From Micromonospora terminaliae (GTDB lineage: Bacteria > Actinomycetota > Actinomycetes > Mycobacteriales > Micromonosporaceae): a stretch of DNA of 64,000 nt. The position numbers and the translations under genes are program-made. A model generated the notes under the pieces. It was not told the DNA's origin, ran no database searches, and saw only the letters and a program-made list of their open reading frames with translations. Of this stretch, positions 20,273 to 29,047 are shown in pieces. The first letter of the stretch is position 1, and each line of letters starts with the position of its first letter. The DNA lies in the NCBI RefSeq assembly GCF_009671205.1, contig NZ_CP045309.1:4278001-4342000 (forward strand), in the 5' to 3' direction.

Positions 20273-20926
20273 TTACCTGCCCGCGCCGTCCGAGCCCGTC
20301 CTCCCGGACCGGCGGACGTAGTAGCGCTCGGCGTCGTGCGGCAGGTCAGGGGCGCCGTCGACGACCAGGTCCACCGCGGCCCCGGTGCCGTCGGCGGCGA
20401 AGTGCGCCCGCTCCCCGGTATGCCAGCGGCGCAGCTCGGGCAGGATCTCCGCGCCGTCGCGGGCGAGCGCCCGGGACAGCCGCAGGTCGGCCGGCGCGGT
20501 GACGAGCACCGACAGGGTCAGCTCCGGCCGGATCACCGCCCGGGCGGCGCTCACCCCCTCCACGATCAGCACCGGCCCGGCGGGCACCGGCACCGGCCGG
20601 TCCAGGAAGCGCCGGCGCACCCAGCTGTACCGGCGGTAGGCCCCCAGCCGGCCCGCCCGGACCGGCCCGAGCACCCACTCCTCCAGCCGCGGCCAGAAGG
20701 TGAACTGGTCGTCCCAACCGTCGAGCAGGTCGTCGGTGCGGACCACCGGCGGCCGCGCAGCGCCGGGCAGCGCCGCCACAGCGTCCGCGAGCCGCGTCGC
20801 GAAGACGCTCTTGCCCGCGCCGCTCGGCCCGTCGACGGCCACCAGTCGGGTACGCCCCAACCGCGCCGGCCCGGCCAGCACCCGCCGAGCCAACCCGGCG
20901 TACGCCTCGACCACCGCCACCGTCAC
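20273..20926 (-). CDS. Uridine kinase-like P-loop protein
   Basis: A 217-residue P-loop kinase: Walker A VDGPSGAGKSVFA (about residues 33-45), VRTDDLLDGW as the substrate-side acidic motif, and VLIVEGVSA in place of Walker B. This is the uridine kinase/phosphoribulokinase-like arrangement used in many actinobacterial proteins annotated as uridine kinase; the phosphoacceptor is not proven. GTG 20926 is preceded at 7 nt by TAGCGT on the minus strand, so a leaderless start is likely. Confidence 0.8.
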   Translation of the reverse strand: MTVAVVEAYAGLARRVLAGPARLGRTRLVAVDGPSGAGKSVFATRLADAVAALPGAARPPVVRTDDLLDGWDDQFTFWPRLEEWVLGPVRAGRLGAYRRYSWVRRRFLDRPVPVPAGPVLIVEGVSAARAVIRPELTLSVLVTAPADLRLSRALARDGAEILPELRRWHTGERAHFAADGTGAAVDLVVDGAPDLPHDAERYYVRRSGRTGSDGAGR

Positions 20927-21036
20927 CCGACCGACGCTAGCGGTCCCCCGTCCGCTGGAACCTGCCGCACCAGCAGACCGTTCGCCGGGCGGGTACGGGT
21001 CGCCGTGGGCATCATCGGGATGTGCTCCATGACGTG

Positions 21037-21438
21037 ATGAGTCCGGGCGTCGACGCCCTCCTCGAACAGGCCCGGGCCGGCCTCCGCCGGCTCACCCCGC
21101 ACGACGCCGTCGAGGCGGTCCGCACCGGCGCGCTGCTGGTCGACACGCGCACCGAGGCGCAGCGCCGCGAGCAGGGCGAGCTGCCCGGGGCGATCGTCAT
21201 CGACCGGACCGTGCTGGAGTGGCGGCTGGACCCGGCCAGCGCCTGGCGCATCCCCGAGTCCACCAGCTACGACCGGCAGATCGTGGTGGTGTGCCGGCAG
21301 GGCTACAGCTCCAGCCTGGCGGCCGCCAGCCTCCAGGCGCTCGGGCTGCGGCAGGCCACCGACATGATCGGCGGGGTGCAGGGGTGGCGGGAGGCGGGCC
21401 TGCCGATATCCGACCGCCCCGCCGACGTCCGCTACTGA
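21037..21438 (+). CDS. Rhodanese-like domain protein
   Basis: A 133-residue single rhodanese domain. ALLVDTRTEAQRREQGELPGA is the N-terminal rhodanese motif, VVVCRQGYSSSLAA carries the active-site cysteine loop (CRQGYS), and IGGVQGWREAGLP is the conserved end. Single-domain rhodaneses carry sulfur as a cysteine persulfide. The ATG at 21037 follows closely on in-frame GTGs at 21022 and 21034; the choice among them is uncertain. A tandem-repeat tract follows the gene. Confidence 0.85.
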   Translation: MSPGVDALLEQARAGLRRLTPHDAVEAVRTGALLVDTRTEAQRREQGELPGAIVIDRTVLEWRLDPASAWRIPESTSYDRQIVVVCRQGYSSSLAAASLQALGLRQATDMIGGVQGWREAGLPISDRPADVRY

Positions 21439-21471
21439 CCCGACCCGGCGTCGGCGCGCCGGCCCTCTTTC

Positions 21472-21615
21472 AAGTGGTCGGCGCCCCGGCGCGCTCTGGT
21501 GGTCGGCGCGCCGGTCCCCTCAGGTGGTCGGCGCGCCGGTCCCCTCAGGTGGTCGGCACGCCGGTCCCCTCAGGTGGTCGGCACGCCGGTCCCCTCAGAT
21601 GGTCGGCGCGCCGGG
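21472..21615. repeat. 25-bp tandem repeat overlapping the end of cobQ
   Basis: Five full 25-bp units (21472, 21497, 21522, 21547, 21572) and a partial sixth contain AGGTGGTCGGCGCGCCGG with small differences; the first unit is the most diverged. The unit holds the palindrome GGCGCGCC. The sixth, partial unit contains the last codons and stop of cobQ (21595-21597), so the tract looks like repeated duplication of the cobQ 3' end into the space before the rhodanese gene. It may fold into serial hairpins and act as a terminator between these convergent genes. Confidence 0.85.
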
Positions 21616-23136
21616 TGGGATGAACGGCAGGTCGGCGGGCGGCCCGGACTCGATGAGCCGCCACAGCGCGTCGGTGTCGAGGTGCTCCTCGACCAGGTCG
21701 CCGAGCAGGTCCAGGGTGCGCTCCCGGGCGGCGGCGAACGACGTGTCGGGCGCGACCTTGAACCCGGTCCGGCCGGACAGCGCGGCGACCTCGGTGAGGA
21801 ACCGGCGCCGGAAGCCGTCGGACTCGAACGCGCCGTGCCAGTGGGTGCCCTGAATCGCGCCCAGCCGAGCGCCCTCGCCCGTGCCGTCGGTGTAGCGGAG
21901 CAGCGGCGGCAGGCCGGGGTCGGCGTCGGACACCTGGCCGTGGTGGATCTCGTAGCCGTGCACCGGCACGTCCCCGGCCGCGGTGCCGGCGGCCCGCCGG
22001 ACCGTCTTGCGCGGGTCGAAGGTGATCTCGACGGGGATCAACCCGAGGCCGGGCACGCTCCCCTGGCGGCTCTCCACGGGGTCGTGGATGGCCCGGGACA
22101 GCATCTGGAACCCACCGCAGATGCCGAGCAGCGGCTTGCCCGCGGCGGCGTGCGCCAGGACGGCGTCGGCCAGGCCGGTCTCCCGCAGCCAGGCCAGGTC
22201 GGCCACTGTGGACTTGGAGCCGGGCAGTACGACCAGGTCGGCGGCGGCCAGCTCGGCCGGCTCGATGGTCAGCCGGACCCGGACGCCGGGCTCGGTGGCC
22301 AGCGCCTCGACGTCGGTGGCGTTGCTGATCCGGGGCAGCCGGACCACCGCCACGTCCAGCCAGTCGGTCCCCCGGGGCGCCGCCGGCCGGCCGAGCACCC
22401 GCCCGTACGCCAGCGAGTCCTCCGCGTCCAGCCAGAGGTCGAGCGCCCAGGGCAGCACGCCGAGGGTCGGCCGGCCGGTGACCCGGTGCAGCATGTCCAG
22501 CCCCGGCCGGAGCAGCCCGAGGTCGCCCCGGAACTTGTTGATCACGAAGCCGGCGACGAGGGCCTGGTCGGCCGGGTCGAGCAGCGCGACCGTGCCGAAC
22601 ATCGAGGCGAAGACGCCGCCCCGGTCGATGTCACCGACCACGACGGCGGGCAGGCCGGCGTGCCGCGCCAGCCCCATGTTCACGTAGTCGCCGGCCCGCA
22701 GGTTGATCTCGGCCGGGCTGCCGGCCCCCTCACAGATCACCACGTCGTACTCGGCCCGCAGCTCGGCCAGCGCCGCGTACGCCGTCTCGGCGAGCCGGGG
22801 ACGCAGCTCCCGGTAGTTGCCGGCGGTGACCGTGTCGACCGCCTCGCCGAGCAGCACCACCTGGCTGGCGTGGTCGCTGCCCGGCTTCAGCAGCACCGGG
22901 TTGAAGCGCAGGTCCGGGGCGAGCCCGCAGGCGGCGGCCTGCATGGCCTGGGCCCGGCCGATCTCGCCGCCGCGCCCGTCCGGCCCGACCACCACGGCCG
23001 AGTTGTTGGACATGTTCTGCGCCTTGAACGGGGCGACCCGCACACCCCGGCGGCGCAGCCAGCGGCAGATGCCGGCGGTGAGCACGCTCTTGCCGGCGTC
23101 GGAGGTGGTTCCGGCGACCAGCAGCCCGCCGCTCAT
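21595..23136 (-). CDS. cobQ: Cobyric acid synthase
   Basis: A 513-residue glutamine-dependent amidotransferase that amidates the b, d, e and g side chains of adenosylcobyrinate diamide. The N-terminal DTB-synthetase-like ATP domain shows [20 protein letters not shown] and [13 protein letters not shown]; the glutamine amidotransferase domain has the nucleophile motif [12 protein letters not shown] and a C-terminal [12 protein letters not shown] 23136 overlaps the cobD stop (ATGA). The last codons lie in the tandem repeat described separately. Confidence 0.95.
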   Translation of the reverse strand: MSGGLLVAGTTSDAGKSVLTAGICRWLRRRGVRVAPFKAQNMSNNSAVVVGPDGRGGEIGRAQAMQAAACGLAPDLRFNPVLLKPGSDHASQVVLLGEAVDTVTAGNYRELRPRLAETAYAALAELRAEYDVVICEGAGSPAEINLRAGDYVNMGLARHAGLPAVVVGDIDRGGVFASMFGTVALLDPADQALVAGFVINKFRGDLGLLRPGLDMLHRVTGRPTLGVLPWALDLWLDAEDSLAYGRVLGRPAAPRGTDWLDVAVVRLPRISNATDVEALATEPGVRVRLTIEPAELAAADLVVLPGSKSTVADLAWLRETGLADAVLAHAAAGKPLLGICGGFQMLSRAIHDPVESRQGSVPGLGLIPVEITFDPRKTVRRAAGTAAGDVPVHGYEIHHGQVSDADPGLPPLLRYTDGTGEGARLGAIQGTHWHGAFESDGFRRRFLTEVAALSGRTGFKVAPDTSFAAARERTLDLLGDLVEEHLDTDALWRLIESGPPADLPFIPPGAPTI

Positions 23137-24218
23137 CGCCCGCTCCCCGCTGCGCGCCCGCTGTCCGCTGCTCGTCTGCTCCCCGCTGCTCGCCCGCTCC
23201 CCGCTGCTCGCCCGCTTCCCGGTCGTGTCCCGCCCAGCGCGCGCAGCGCGGCGCGGCCGGTCACGCCGACCAGGCGACCGACCGTCACCGGGTACGCCGC
23301 CGCGAGGCCCAGCGCGGCCAGCCCGACCGCGCCGGAGATCCGGGCGGCCCGCTTCAGGTGCCGCGCCTCGGGCCGGGGACCGTCCCCGAGGAACGGCCGG
23401 GTCTCCTCGCGGCCGAAGTAGACGTTGCGCCCACCAAGCCGGACGCCGAGCGCCCCGGCCATCGCCGCCTCGCACTGGCCCGCGTTCGGGCTCGGGTGGT
23501 CGTTGCGGTCGCGCCGCCAGACCCGCCAGGCGGCCGCGCGGTCCCCGTGCGCGGCCGGCGCCACGGCGACGGTGAGCAGCCCGGTCAGCCGGGCGGGGGC
23601 CAGGTTGAGCAGGTCATCGAGGCGGGCCGCCGGGGTGCCGAACCGGGCGTAGCGGGGCGAGCGGTGGCCCACCATGGCGTCGAGCGTGTTCGCCGCCCGG
23701 TAGCCGAGCAGGCCGGGCAGCCCGGCGACGGCGCCCCAGACCAGCGGGGCGACCACCGCGTCGGAGGTGTTCTCGGCGACCGACTCGACGGTGGCCCGGG
23801 CCAGTTCCGGCTCGTCGAGCGCCGATGGGTCCCGCCCGCAGAGGTGGTTGAGCCGGCCGCGCGCGGCGGGCAGGTCGCCGGCCTGCAACGCCCGGGCCAT
23901 CAGCCGCGACTCGTGCCGCAGCGTGCGCCCGCCCAGCACGGTCCAGGTGCCGACGGCCACCAGCGCGGCCCGGGCCACCGGGTGACGCCGGGTGGCGAGG
24001 CCGGCGGCCACACCGAGCAGCACGGGCGCGCCGACCGCGAGCGCGGTGAACGCCGCGCCCGCCGACCGCTCGGGCCGGTAGATCCGTCGCTCCAGGGCGC
24101 CGGCGGCGCGGCCGAAGCCGGCCACCGGGTGCCACCGTTGGGGATCGCCGAGCAGCGAGTCCAGGGCGTAGCCCGCCACCAGTCCCGCCGCGTTCGCCAT
24201 GGCGGTCGCCTGCCGCAC
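23133..24218 (-). CDS. cobD: Adenosylcobinamide-phosphate synthase (CobD/CbiB)
   Basis: A 361-residue inner-membrane protein that attaches aminopropanol (phosphate) to cobyric acid. Family motifs: [18 protein letters not shown] at the N-terminus, [16 protein letters not shown] in the middle, [13 protein letters not shown] and [17 protein letters not shown]. Several membrane segments are visible. The C-terminus has an unusual tail of hexapeptide repeats (GSGRAA-like, about 28 residues, 23133-23220). GTG 24218 has GGAGGTGG 9 nt upstream; ATG 24200 is an alternative. It overlaps cobQ. Confidence 0.92.
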   Translation of the reverse strand: MRQATAMANAAGLVAGYALDSLLGDPQRWHPVAGFGRAAGALERRIYRPERSAGAAFTALAVGAPVLLGVAAGLATRRHPVARAALVAVGTWTVLGGRTLRHESRLMARALQAGDLPAARGRLNHLCGRDPSALDEPELARATVESVAENTSDAVVAPLVWGAVAGLPGLLGYRAANTLDAMVGHRSPRYARFGTPAARLDDLLNLAPARLTGLLTVAVAPAAHGDRAAAWRVWRRDRNDHPSPNAGQCEAAMAGALGVRLGGRNVYFGREETRPFLGDGPRPEARHLKRAARISGAVGLAALGLAAAYPVTVGRLVGVTGRAALRALGGTRPGSGRAAGSGRAAGSRRAADSGRAAGSGR

Positions 24219-24311
24219 CCGTCACCACCTCCGGCCGGCCAGCCTAGTCGTACGGCGGGGCGGCCACGCCGGCGTCGCCACCCCGCTCCCCCGTTGCACG
24301 ATCCGGGCTGG

Positions 24312-25052
24312 TCAGGCGGGCACCGGGGCCCGTCCCCGGCCTCGCCGGGCCCGCCCGGTCCCGGTGACACCCGGCGCCGCACCGGCTGGATCCGGCTCGT
24401 CGGTGACCGCCTGACCCTCCTCCTCGCCAGCCAGGTCGTCCGCCTCGGCGGTCGGGTGGTCGGGCCGCTCGTCGAAGGGGTCGGCCAGCTCGTCGAGATC
24501 GTCCGCGGTCGGGTCCATCCCGGCGGAGAGCCCGACCCGCGAGGTGGCGGACTCCGGCCCGAACTCGTCGTCGAACGGCCGGTCGTCGAACGACACCGGC
24601 GCCTGTGCGACCGGCACCGGCTCGGTGGCCTCGCCGTGCACCCGGTGCTCCGCGTCGGCGTCCTCGACGCTGCTGGTCGTCATGCTGGGCCGGTTGCGCA
24701 GGAAGCGGGCCCGGCCCCGGGACAGGTCGTGCCCCACGGCCACCGCCTCCAGCTCGTAGAGGGTGCGGTGGTTGCCGGCGTCGTCGGTCCAGTCGCGCGT
24801 GTAGAGGCGGCCCGCCACCACCACCGGGTCGCCCACCGCCACCGACGCGGCCACCCCCTCGGCCAGCCTCCGCCAGCAGTTCACGCGCACCCGGAGGCTG
24901 TTGCCGTCGACCCAGCGGCCGCTCTCCCGGTCGAGCCGGCGGGCGGTCGAGGCCACCTTGAAGTTGGCCACCAGAGTGTTGCTCTGGGTGGTCCGGCGCC
25001 ACTCCGGCGCGGTCAGCACGTTGCCGACGATCGTGACGTACGTATCGAACAT
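24312..25052 (-). CDS. ssb: Single-stranded DNA-binding protein paralogue with long C-terminal extension
   Basis: A 246-residue protein. Residues 1-115 form the OB fold of SSB (MFDTYVTIVGNVLTAPEWRR, FKVASTARRL, VNCWRRLAEGVAASVAVGD, VAGRLYTRDW). The remainder is an acidic, low-complexity extension ending in a basic RARRGRGRAPVPA. The canonical acidic tip of replicative SSB (DDDIPF-like) is absent, so this is probably an accessory paralogue, as Rv2478c is in mycobacteria (recalled). GGGAGGGG precedes ATG 25052. Confidence 0.87.
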   Translation of the reverse strand: MFDTYVTIVGNVLTAPEWRRTTQSNTLVANFKVASTARRLDRESGRWVDGNSLRVRVNCWRRLAEGVAASVAVGDPVVVAGRLYTRDWTDDAGNHRTLYELEAVAVGHDLSRGRARFLRNRPSMTTSSVEDADAEHRVHGEATEPVPVAQAPVSFDDRPFDDEFGPESATSRVGLSAGMDPTADDLDELADPFDERPDHPTAEADDLAGEEEGQAVTDEPDPAGAAPGVTGTGRARRGRGRAPVPA

Positions 25053-25331
25053 CGCCCCTCCCAGGGGAACTCGGCTTGTGGGGCCGAGCCTCGGCCGTCG
25101 TACCCCGGCGGGCCAGCCGCCCCGGGCCGGCCTGTGGACGACTGAGGCGGCTGTGGACAACCACCTGATCAAGGTCCCGAGCTGCTAGGACCAGTGACCC
25201 TGTTGGCCCTGACCTGCGGAGCAGCATGATCAAGAAGCCGGGTTCCGGACGCGGCCCGAGTGGGTATGGCTTTGATCAACCGAGAGAAAGGGTGCGACGA
25301 TGCTTCTCCGAGACGTCTGCGAGGCCCGCCG

Positions 25332-25742
25332 ATGAGCGCCGTGGCGAACCCCGCGACCGTGGCCGAGTGCCTGCGGGTCGGCGCCGGGTTCTCCCAGGGC
25401 GACCGCAACTGGATCGCGGAGCAGTTCGCGACCCTCGACGCCCGGCTCGCCGGGTTCCACGCCGACGCCACCGAACTGGAGGTGTCGGTCAAGGACCGGA
25501 ACGCCCGGGGCCAGAAGGTCACCCTGGAGTGCTGGGTGGCGGGCCGCCAGAAGATCGTCACCACCTCCGCGGAGGAGGACCTGCACGCCGCGCTCAACGA
25601 CGTCCGGGACGACCTGCGCCGCCGGCTCAACGACGCGAAGACCCGGCAGGAGCCCCGCCACAACAAGCACCTGCGCGAGATCGACCAGCCCGAGGGCGTG
25701 CCCGCGCAGGCCGCCGAGCGGGCCGACGCCGAGACGGTCTGA
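25332..25742 (+). CDS. HPF/RaiA-like ribosome-associated protein
   Basis: A 136-residue protein whose central part (ELEVSVKDRNARGQKVTLEC through EEDLHAALNDVRDDLRRRL) has the beta-alpha-beta-beta-beta-alpha pattern of the short hibernation-promoting factor family, followed by a charged tail. Such proteins bind the 30S subunit under stress. Similarity is moderate, so the name is tentative. The ATG at 25332 has GAGG 7 nt upstream. A strong hairpin follows. Confidence 0.62.
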   Translation: MSAVANPATVAECLRVGAGFSQGDRNWIAEQFATLDARLAGFHADATELEVSVKDRNARGQKVTLECWVAGRQKIVTTSAEEDLHAALNDVRDDLRRRLNDAKTRQEPRHNKHLREIDQPEGVPAQAAERADAETV

Positions 25743-25752
25743 GCCCACGCCC

Positions 25753-25793
25753 GCCCCCGCCCCCACGCGATACCGGCGGACGGGGGCGGGGGC
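25753..25793 (+). terminator. GC-only hairpin terminator
   Basis: GCCCCCGCCCCC (25753-25764) pairs exactly with 25782-25793, a 12-bp stem with a 17-nt loop directly after the HPF-like gene. A TAGCTT hexamer for the next gene follows at 25804-25809. Confidence 0.6.
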
Positions 25794-25829
25794 TACCGCC
25801 GGGTAGCTTTGCGGCGTACCGTCGCGGTC

Positions 25830-26840
25830 GTGGAACCCGACGTGCTGGGACCGCCGTACGAGCGGCACACGATCGACCTGGGCACCGACGACGAGGGTCC
25901 GGTCGTCGCGACCCTGGTCCGCCGGCGGGCGGAGCGCCCGACCGGCCGGGCCGTGCTCTACGTGCACGGCTTCGTCGACTACTTCTTCCAGACCCACGTC
26001 GCCGACTTCTTCGCCGAGCGCGGTTGGGACTTCTACGCGCTCGACCTGCGGAAATACGGCCGCAGCCTGCAACCGCACCAGACCCCGAACTTCTGCCGCG
26101 ACCTGAGCGACTACTTCCCGGAGCTAGACGCCGCCGCGAAGATCGTCCGCGAGGACGACGGCCACGACACCCTGCTCGCCATGGGCCACTCCACCGGCGG
26201 CCTGATCATCTCGCTGTGGGCGCACGCCCGCCGTGAGGCCGGCCTGGTCGACGGGATCGTCCTGAACAGCCCCTTCTTCGACATCAACGCCCCCTGGCTG
26301 GTCCGCCGACCCCTCGCGGCCGCCGTCTCCCGGCTGGGCCGCCGGGCGCCGCAGCGCATCCTCCCGTTCGGCCTGGGCACCGTGTACGGCGAGAGCCTGC
26401 ACGCCGACCACCGCGGCGAGTGGCGTTACGACCTGGCCTGGAAGCCGCTCGCCGGGTTCCCGGTGCGGGCCGGCTGGATCAACGCGATCCGCGCCGGGCA
26501 GCGCCAGCTCCGGGCCGGCCTGGACATCCCCGTGCCGGTGCTGCTGGCCTGCTCGACCCGCAGCTACCGGGGCACGAAGTGGCACGAGTCGGCCACCCTT
26601 TCCGACGCGGTGCTGGACGTGGAGCACATGGTCCGCTGGGCGCCCCGCCTCGGCCGGCACGTCACCCTGGCCCGGTTCGACGGCGGGCTGCACGACCTGA
26701 CCCTGTCCGGCCCCGCCGTACGCGAGAAGGTGTTCGCGGAGGTCGGGCGGTGGGCGGAGGGCTTCCTCGGCGCCGGGCCGACCCCTCCCGCGCCGCGGCG
26801 GCCGGCCGACGAGCCGGCCGGAGCGACGACCGAGGGCTGA
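25830..26840 (+). CDS. Alpha/beta hydrolase (serine aminopeptidase S33 / monoacylglycerol lipase-like)
   Basis: A 336-residue alpha/beta hydrolase. The oxyanion-side motif VLYVHGFVDYFFQ, the nucleophile elbow LLAMGHSTGGLI and the late region RFDGGLHDLTLSG, with a candidate catalytic His, fit the S33/lysophospholipase group. The substrate is unknown. GTG 25830 is chosen; a TTG 21 nt upstream is in frame but overlaps the probable -10 element TAGCTT. It converges with the next gene with 10 bp between them. Confidence 0.8.
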   Translation: MEPDVLGPPYERHTIDLGTDDEGPVVATLVRRRAERPTGRAVLYVHGFVDYFFQTHVADFFAERGWDFYALDLRKYGRSLQPHQTPNFCRDLSDYFPELDAAAKIVREDDGHDTLLAMGHSTGGLIISLWAHARREAGLVDGIVLNSPFFDINAPWLVRRPLAAAVSRLGRRAPQRILPFGLGTVYGESLHADHRGEWRYDLAWKPLAGFPVRAGWINAIRAGQRQLRAGLDIPVPVLLACSTRSYRGTKWHESATLSDAVLDVEHMVRWAPRLGRHVTLARFDGGLHDLTLSGPAVREKVFAEVGRWAEGFLGAGPTPPAPRRPADEPAGATTEG

Positions 26841-26850
26841 GCCGGTCCGG

Positions 26851-27588
26851 TCAGTGGTGGTCGGCGGTCGCCGCCGCCAGAGCCGACCGGATGCGGTCGA
26901 ACGTCGCGACCGGGTGACCGCCGCCGTCGGCCGGCAGCAGGAGGCCCAGGCAGCGCAGCGACAGCTCCCCGCCGGGCGCCTCGACGCCGAACACCGGCGC
27001 GCCCACGTACCCGGACGGCAGCTCCGTGGTGACCCGCACCTCGTCGCCGACCCGCGCCACCCGCTCGATGACCGCCTCCAATGGCCGCGCTCCGGCGTCG
27101 CCGACGCCGAGCGCCAGCACGAACGCCGAAGCCGGCTCCGCGCCGACCCGGGCGACCGCGTCGGCCGGCGCGGCCACCGCGTCGGTCACCTGCTGGGTAC
27201 GCCAGCTCCAGCCCTCGTCCTCCGCGTGTCCGTGCAGGCCACCCGTGGGCATGGCGGCCAGGCCGAGCTCCGGCAGCTGCAACCACCGGTCGGCGAAGTC
27301 GGGCAGCCCGATCGGCTCCGCGGCCGCCTCCGCCGGCTCGGTGAGGCTCGGCCGCAGCCCGATCTCCCCGTACGGTGCCCGGGTGGTCGCGGCGGCCGTG
27401 AGCAGCCACTCGTGCACCACCTCGCCGTCGTCGGTCGCGCCGACCAGCTCGCTGTAGAAGAAGGCGGTGCCGTAGGTCGCGGCCGGCGCACCCCGCCCGT
27501 CCGACCCGCTCACCGGCAGGATGGCCCGGCCGAGGAGCTGGCACAGCTCGTACGCGATCTCGTTCTCGGTTTCCTGGTCGAGCAGCAC
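26851..27588 (-). CDS. Degenerate trypsin-like protein (hypothetical)
   Basis: A 245-residue protein. The N-terminal YGTAFFYSEL recalls the GTGFFY strand of trypsin-like bacterial proteases, and LPSGYVGAPVFG occupies the place of the GxSGxPVF nucleophile loop. The expected catalytic Ser is not present (YVGAP) and the expected His after the first strand is replaced (WLLTAAATTR), so if the fold assignment holds it is a non-catalytic homologue. No signal peptide is visible. The GTG start at 27588 lacks a clear ribosome-binding site. Confidence 0.5.
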   Translation of the reverse strand: MLLDQETENEIAYELCQLLGRAILPVSGSDGRGAPAATYGTAFFYSELVGATDDGEVVHEWLLTAAATTRAPYGEIGLRPSLTEPAEAAAEPIGLPDFADRWLQLPELGLAAMPTGGLHGHAEDEGWSWRTQQVTDAVAAPADAVARVGAEPASAFVLALGVGDAGARPLEAVIERVARVGDEVRVTTELPSGYVGAPVFGVEAPGGELSLRCLGLLLPADGGGHPVATFDRIRSALAAATADHH

Positions 27589-27755
27589 GAGCCGAGGGTA
27601 CGGTCCGGCCCGGCCCCGGCGGCCCGCGACCCGGATATCCGGGGTGCCTCCGGAGGGCCGGCCGTGGGACGCTGACCAGCGACGTGGCCACGACCACCCG
27701 TTCCCCCGGCCAGGCCCGGGTCGGCGGTACCCTCTTGGCGCGACACCGTCGACGC

Positions 27756-27828
27756 GCGCCCGTAGCTCAGCGGATAGAGCAGGGGACTTCTAATCCCAAG
27801 GCCGCAGGTTCGAATCCTGCCGGGCGCA
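27756..27828 (+). tRNA. tRNA-Arg (anticodon UCU)
   Basis: A 73-nt cloverleaf: acceptor GCGCCCG/CGGGCGC, D stem GCTC/GAGC, anticodon loop CTTCTAA (anticodon TCT, reading AGA and AGG), T stem GCAGG/CCTGC with loop TTCGAAT, discriminator A. The CCA end is not fully encoded (CCG follows). The outer pair of the anticodon stem is G-A rather than a canonical pair. The 3' part from the anticodon loop onward is the insertion site of the adjacent element, which restores it intact. Confidence 0.95.
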
Positions 27829-27830
27829 CC
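27786..27830 (+). repeat. attL: 45-bp core of the AICE (tRNA 3' part)
   Basis: The 45 bp from the anticodon-stem/loop junction (ACTTCTAATCCC...) to the CC after the discriminator base are repeated exactly at 43157-43201. Insertion in the anticodon loop to 3' end is typical for tyrosine-recombinase elements. Confidence 0.95.
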
Positions 27831-27880
27831 GCTATTCACCTGCGTCAACTGTAAACCATCGACGCCCGTCCGGGGAAGTC

Positions 27881-27900
27881 CGTTGCAGTTCCCGTTGCAA
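27881..27900 (+). repeat. Left arm-type site: two GTTGCA hexamers 12 bp apart
   Basis: CGTTGCAGTTCCCGTTGCAA contains GTTGCA at 27882 and 27894. It begins 51 bp after the att core and ends one base before the integrase stop codon. A matching pair with the same spacing lies near the right end (43041-43060). Arm-type integrase binding sites are the likely role. Confidence 0.6.
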
Positions 27901-27901
27901 T

Positions 27902-29047
27902 TTAGTTCCACAGGGCACCGCCGATGCCCTCCGCCGCAGCCCTCGAAAGCTCCGGCGCGACGTGCGAATACGTACCCAGCGTGAGCCCGATCTGGCTGTG
28001 ACCGAGCAGCTCCATGACCACACGGGCCGGGACGCCCTGGGCTAGCAGGATGCTCGCGGCGGTGTGGCGGGCATCGTGCAACCTGGCTTCCCGCACGCCG
28101 GCATCCCGGCAAAGCTGCTTCCACTGTGCCCAGTCTCGCCGCGGCTCGATCGGCTTGCCGTTCGGCTGCGTGAACACAAGGTCGTGGTCCTGCCACAGCT
28201 CGCCGGCGAGCTGCCGCTCGGCGTCCTGCTCGGCCCGGTGCTTGCGCAGCGCGTCGACCAGCTGGGGCGGCACGGCAACCGAGCGCCGGCTGGCTCGCGA
28301 CTTCGGCTCGACGAGGACCAGGCCGCGCCCGGTCAGTCGCTGCAACTGCCACCGCACCCGCAACAGGCCAGCGTCGAGGTCGACGAACTCCCACTTGAGC
28401 CCCAGCGCCTCACCCTGCCGCAGCCCCAACGCCAGCGCGACGGACCAGCGGGCGCCGTTCCGTCGACCAGCGGCCGCGGCGAGGATCGCGCGGGCGTCGG
28501 CCGCGGTGAGCGGCTGCACCTCCTCTCGGCTCACGCTCGGCGAGTCGACCAGGGCGCACACGTTGCGGGCCACCCGGCCGCGCTGGTGTGCCACCTTCAG
28601 CGACCGAGACAGGATGCGGTGCAGTTGCAGCACGGTCGCCGGCGCCATGCCGGCCGTCTCCAACGAGCCGTAGAACCGCTCGACGTGCTCCGGCTGGAGT
28701 CGGTCTAGCCGGTGCTCACCGAGTGCGGGGATCAGGTGCTTGGTCACCTTGGACCGGTAGCCCTGCAAGGTGGACGGCCGGACTTTCCGCTCGGCCACGT
28801 TGTCGAGCCAGTACGTCAGCCACTCCCCCACGGTCGGTGGCTTGCCGGCGCTGGTCACGTCGCCGGCGTCGCGCTTGCGCTCCAGCTCGCGCACCTTGGC
28901 GGTGACGGCTTTCTCGGTGCCTGCCTGAACGTGTCGGCGGTCGGTGCGGCCGTTGTCCTTGACGCCCATGGTCACGTAGCCATGCCATCGGCCGTCGGAG
29001 CCCTTGAAGATCGAGCTGCGGCCGTTCGCCTTCCGCCCGCTGGTCAT
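27902..29047 (-). CDS. int: Tyrosine recombinase / integrase of the AICE
   Basis: A 381-residue site-specific recombinase. An arm-binding N-terminal domain (about 1-75, with FKGSDGRWHGYVTMG), a SAM-like core-binding domain (about 75-170) and a catalytic domain with all active residues: Arg210 (GLRQGEALGL), Lys249, His324 and Arg327 (HDARH), His350 (LLGHSQIGLT) and nucleophile Tyr360. It is placed directly inside the left att site and reads toward it. Its start overlaps the stop of the upstream regulator-like gene (ATGA at 29044-29047), so integrase is expressed with it. Confidence 0.96.
   Translation of the reverse strand: MTSGRKANGRSSIFKGSDGRWHGYVTMGVKDNGRTDRRHVQAGTEKAVTAKVRELERKRDAGDVTSAGKPPTVGEWLTYWLDNVAERKVRPSTLQGYRSKVTKHLIPALGEHRLDRLQPEHVERFYGSLETAGMAPATVLQLHRILSRSLKVAHQRGRVARNVCALVDSPSVSREEVQPLTAADARAILAAAAGRRNGARWSVALALGLRQGEALGLKWEFVDLDAGLLRVRWQLQRLTGRGLVLVEPKSRASRRSVAVPPQLVDALRKHRAEQDAERQLAGELWQDHDLVFTQPNGKPIEPRRDWAQWKQLCRDAGVREARLHDARHTAASILLAQGVPARVVMELLGHSQIGLTLGTYSHVAPELSRAAAEGIGGALWN

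Noticed and set aside
21472..21615. CRISPR-like repeats after the rhodanese gene
   Set aside because: Units are directly joined without spacers, so this is a tandem repeat.
22010..24180. Possible B12 riboswitch before cob genes
   Set aside because: I looked for a conserved B12-box-like element upstream of cobC, cobB and cobD and found none I could support; leaders are too short.
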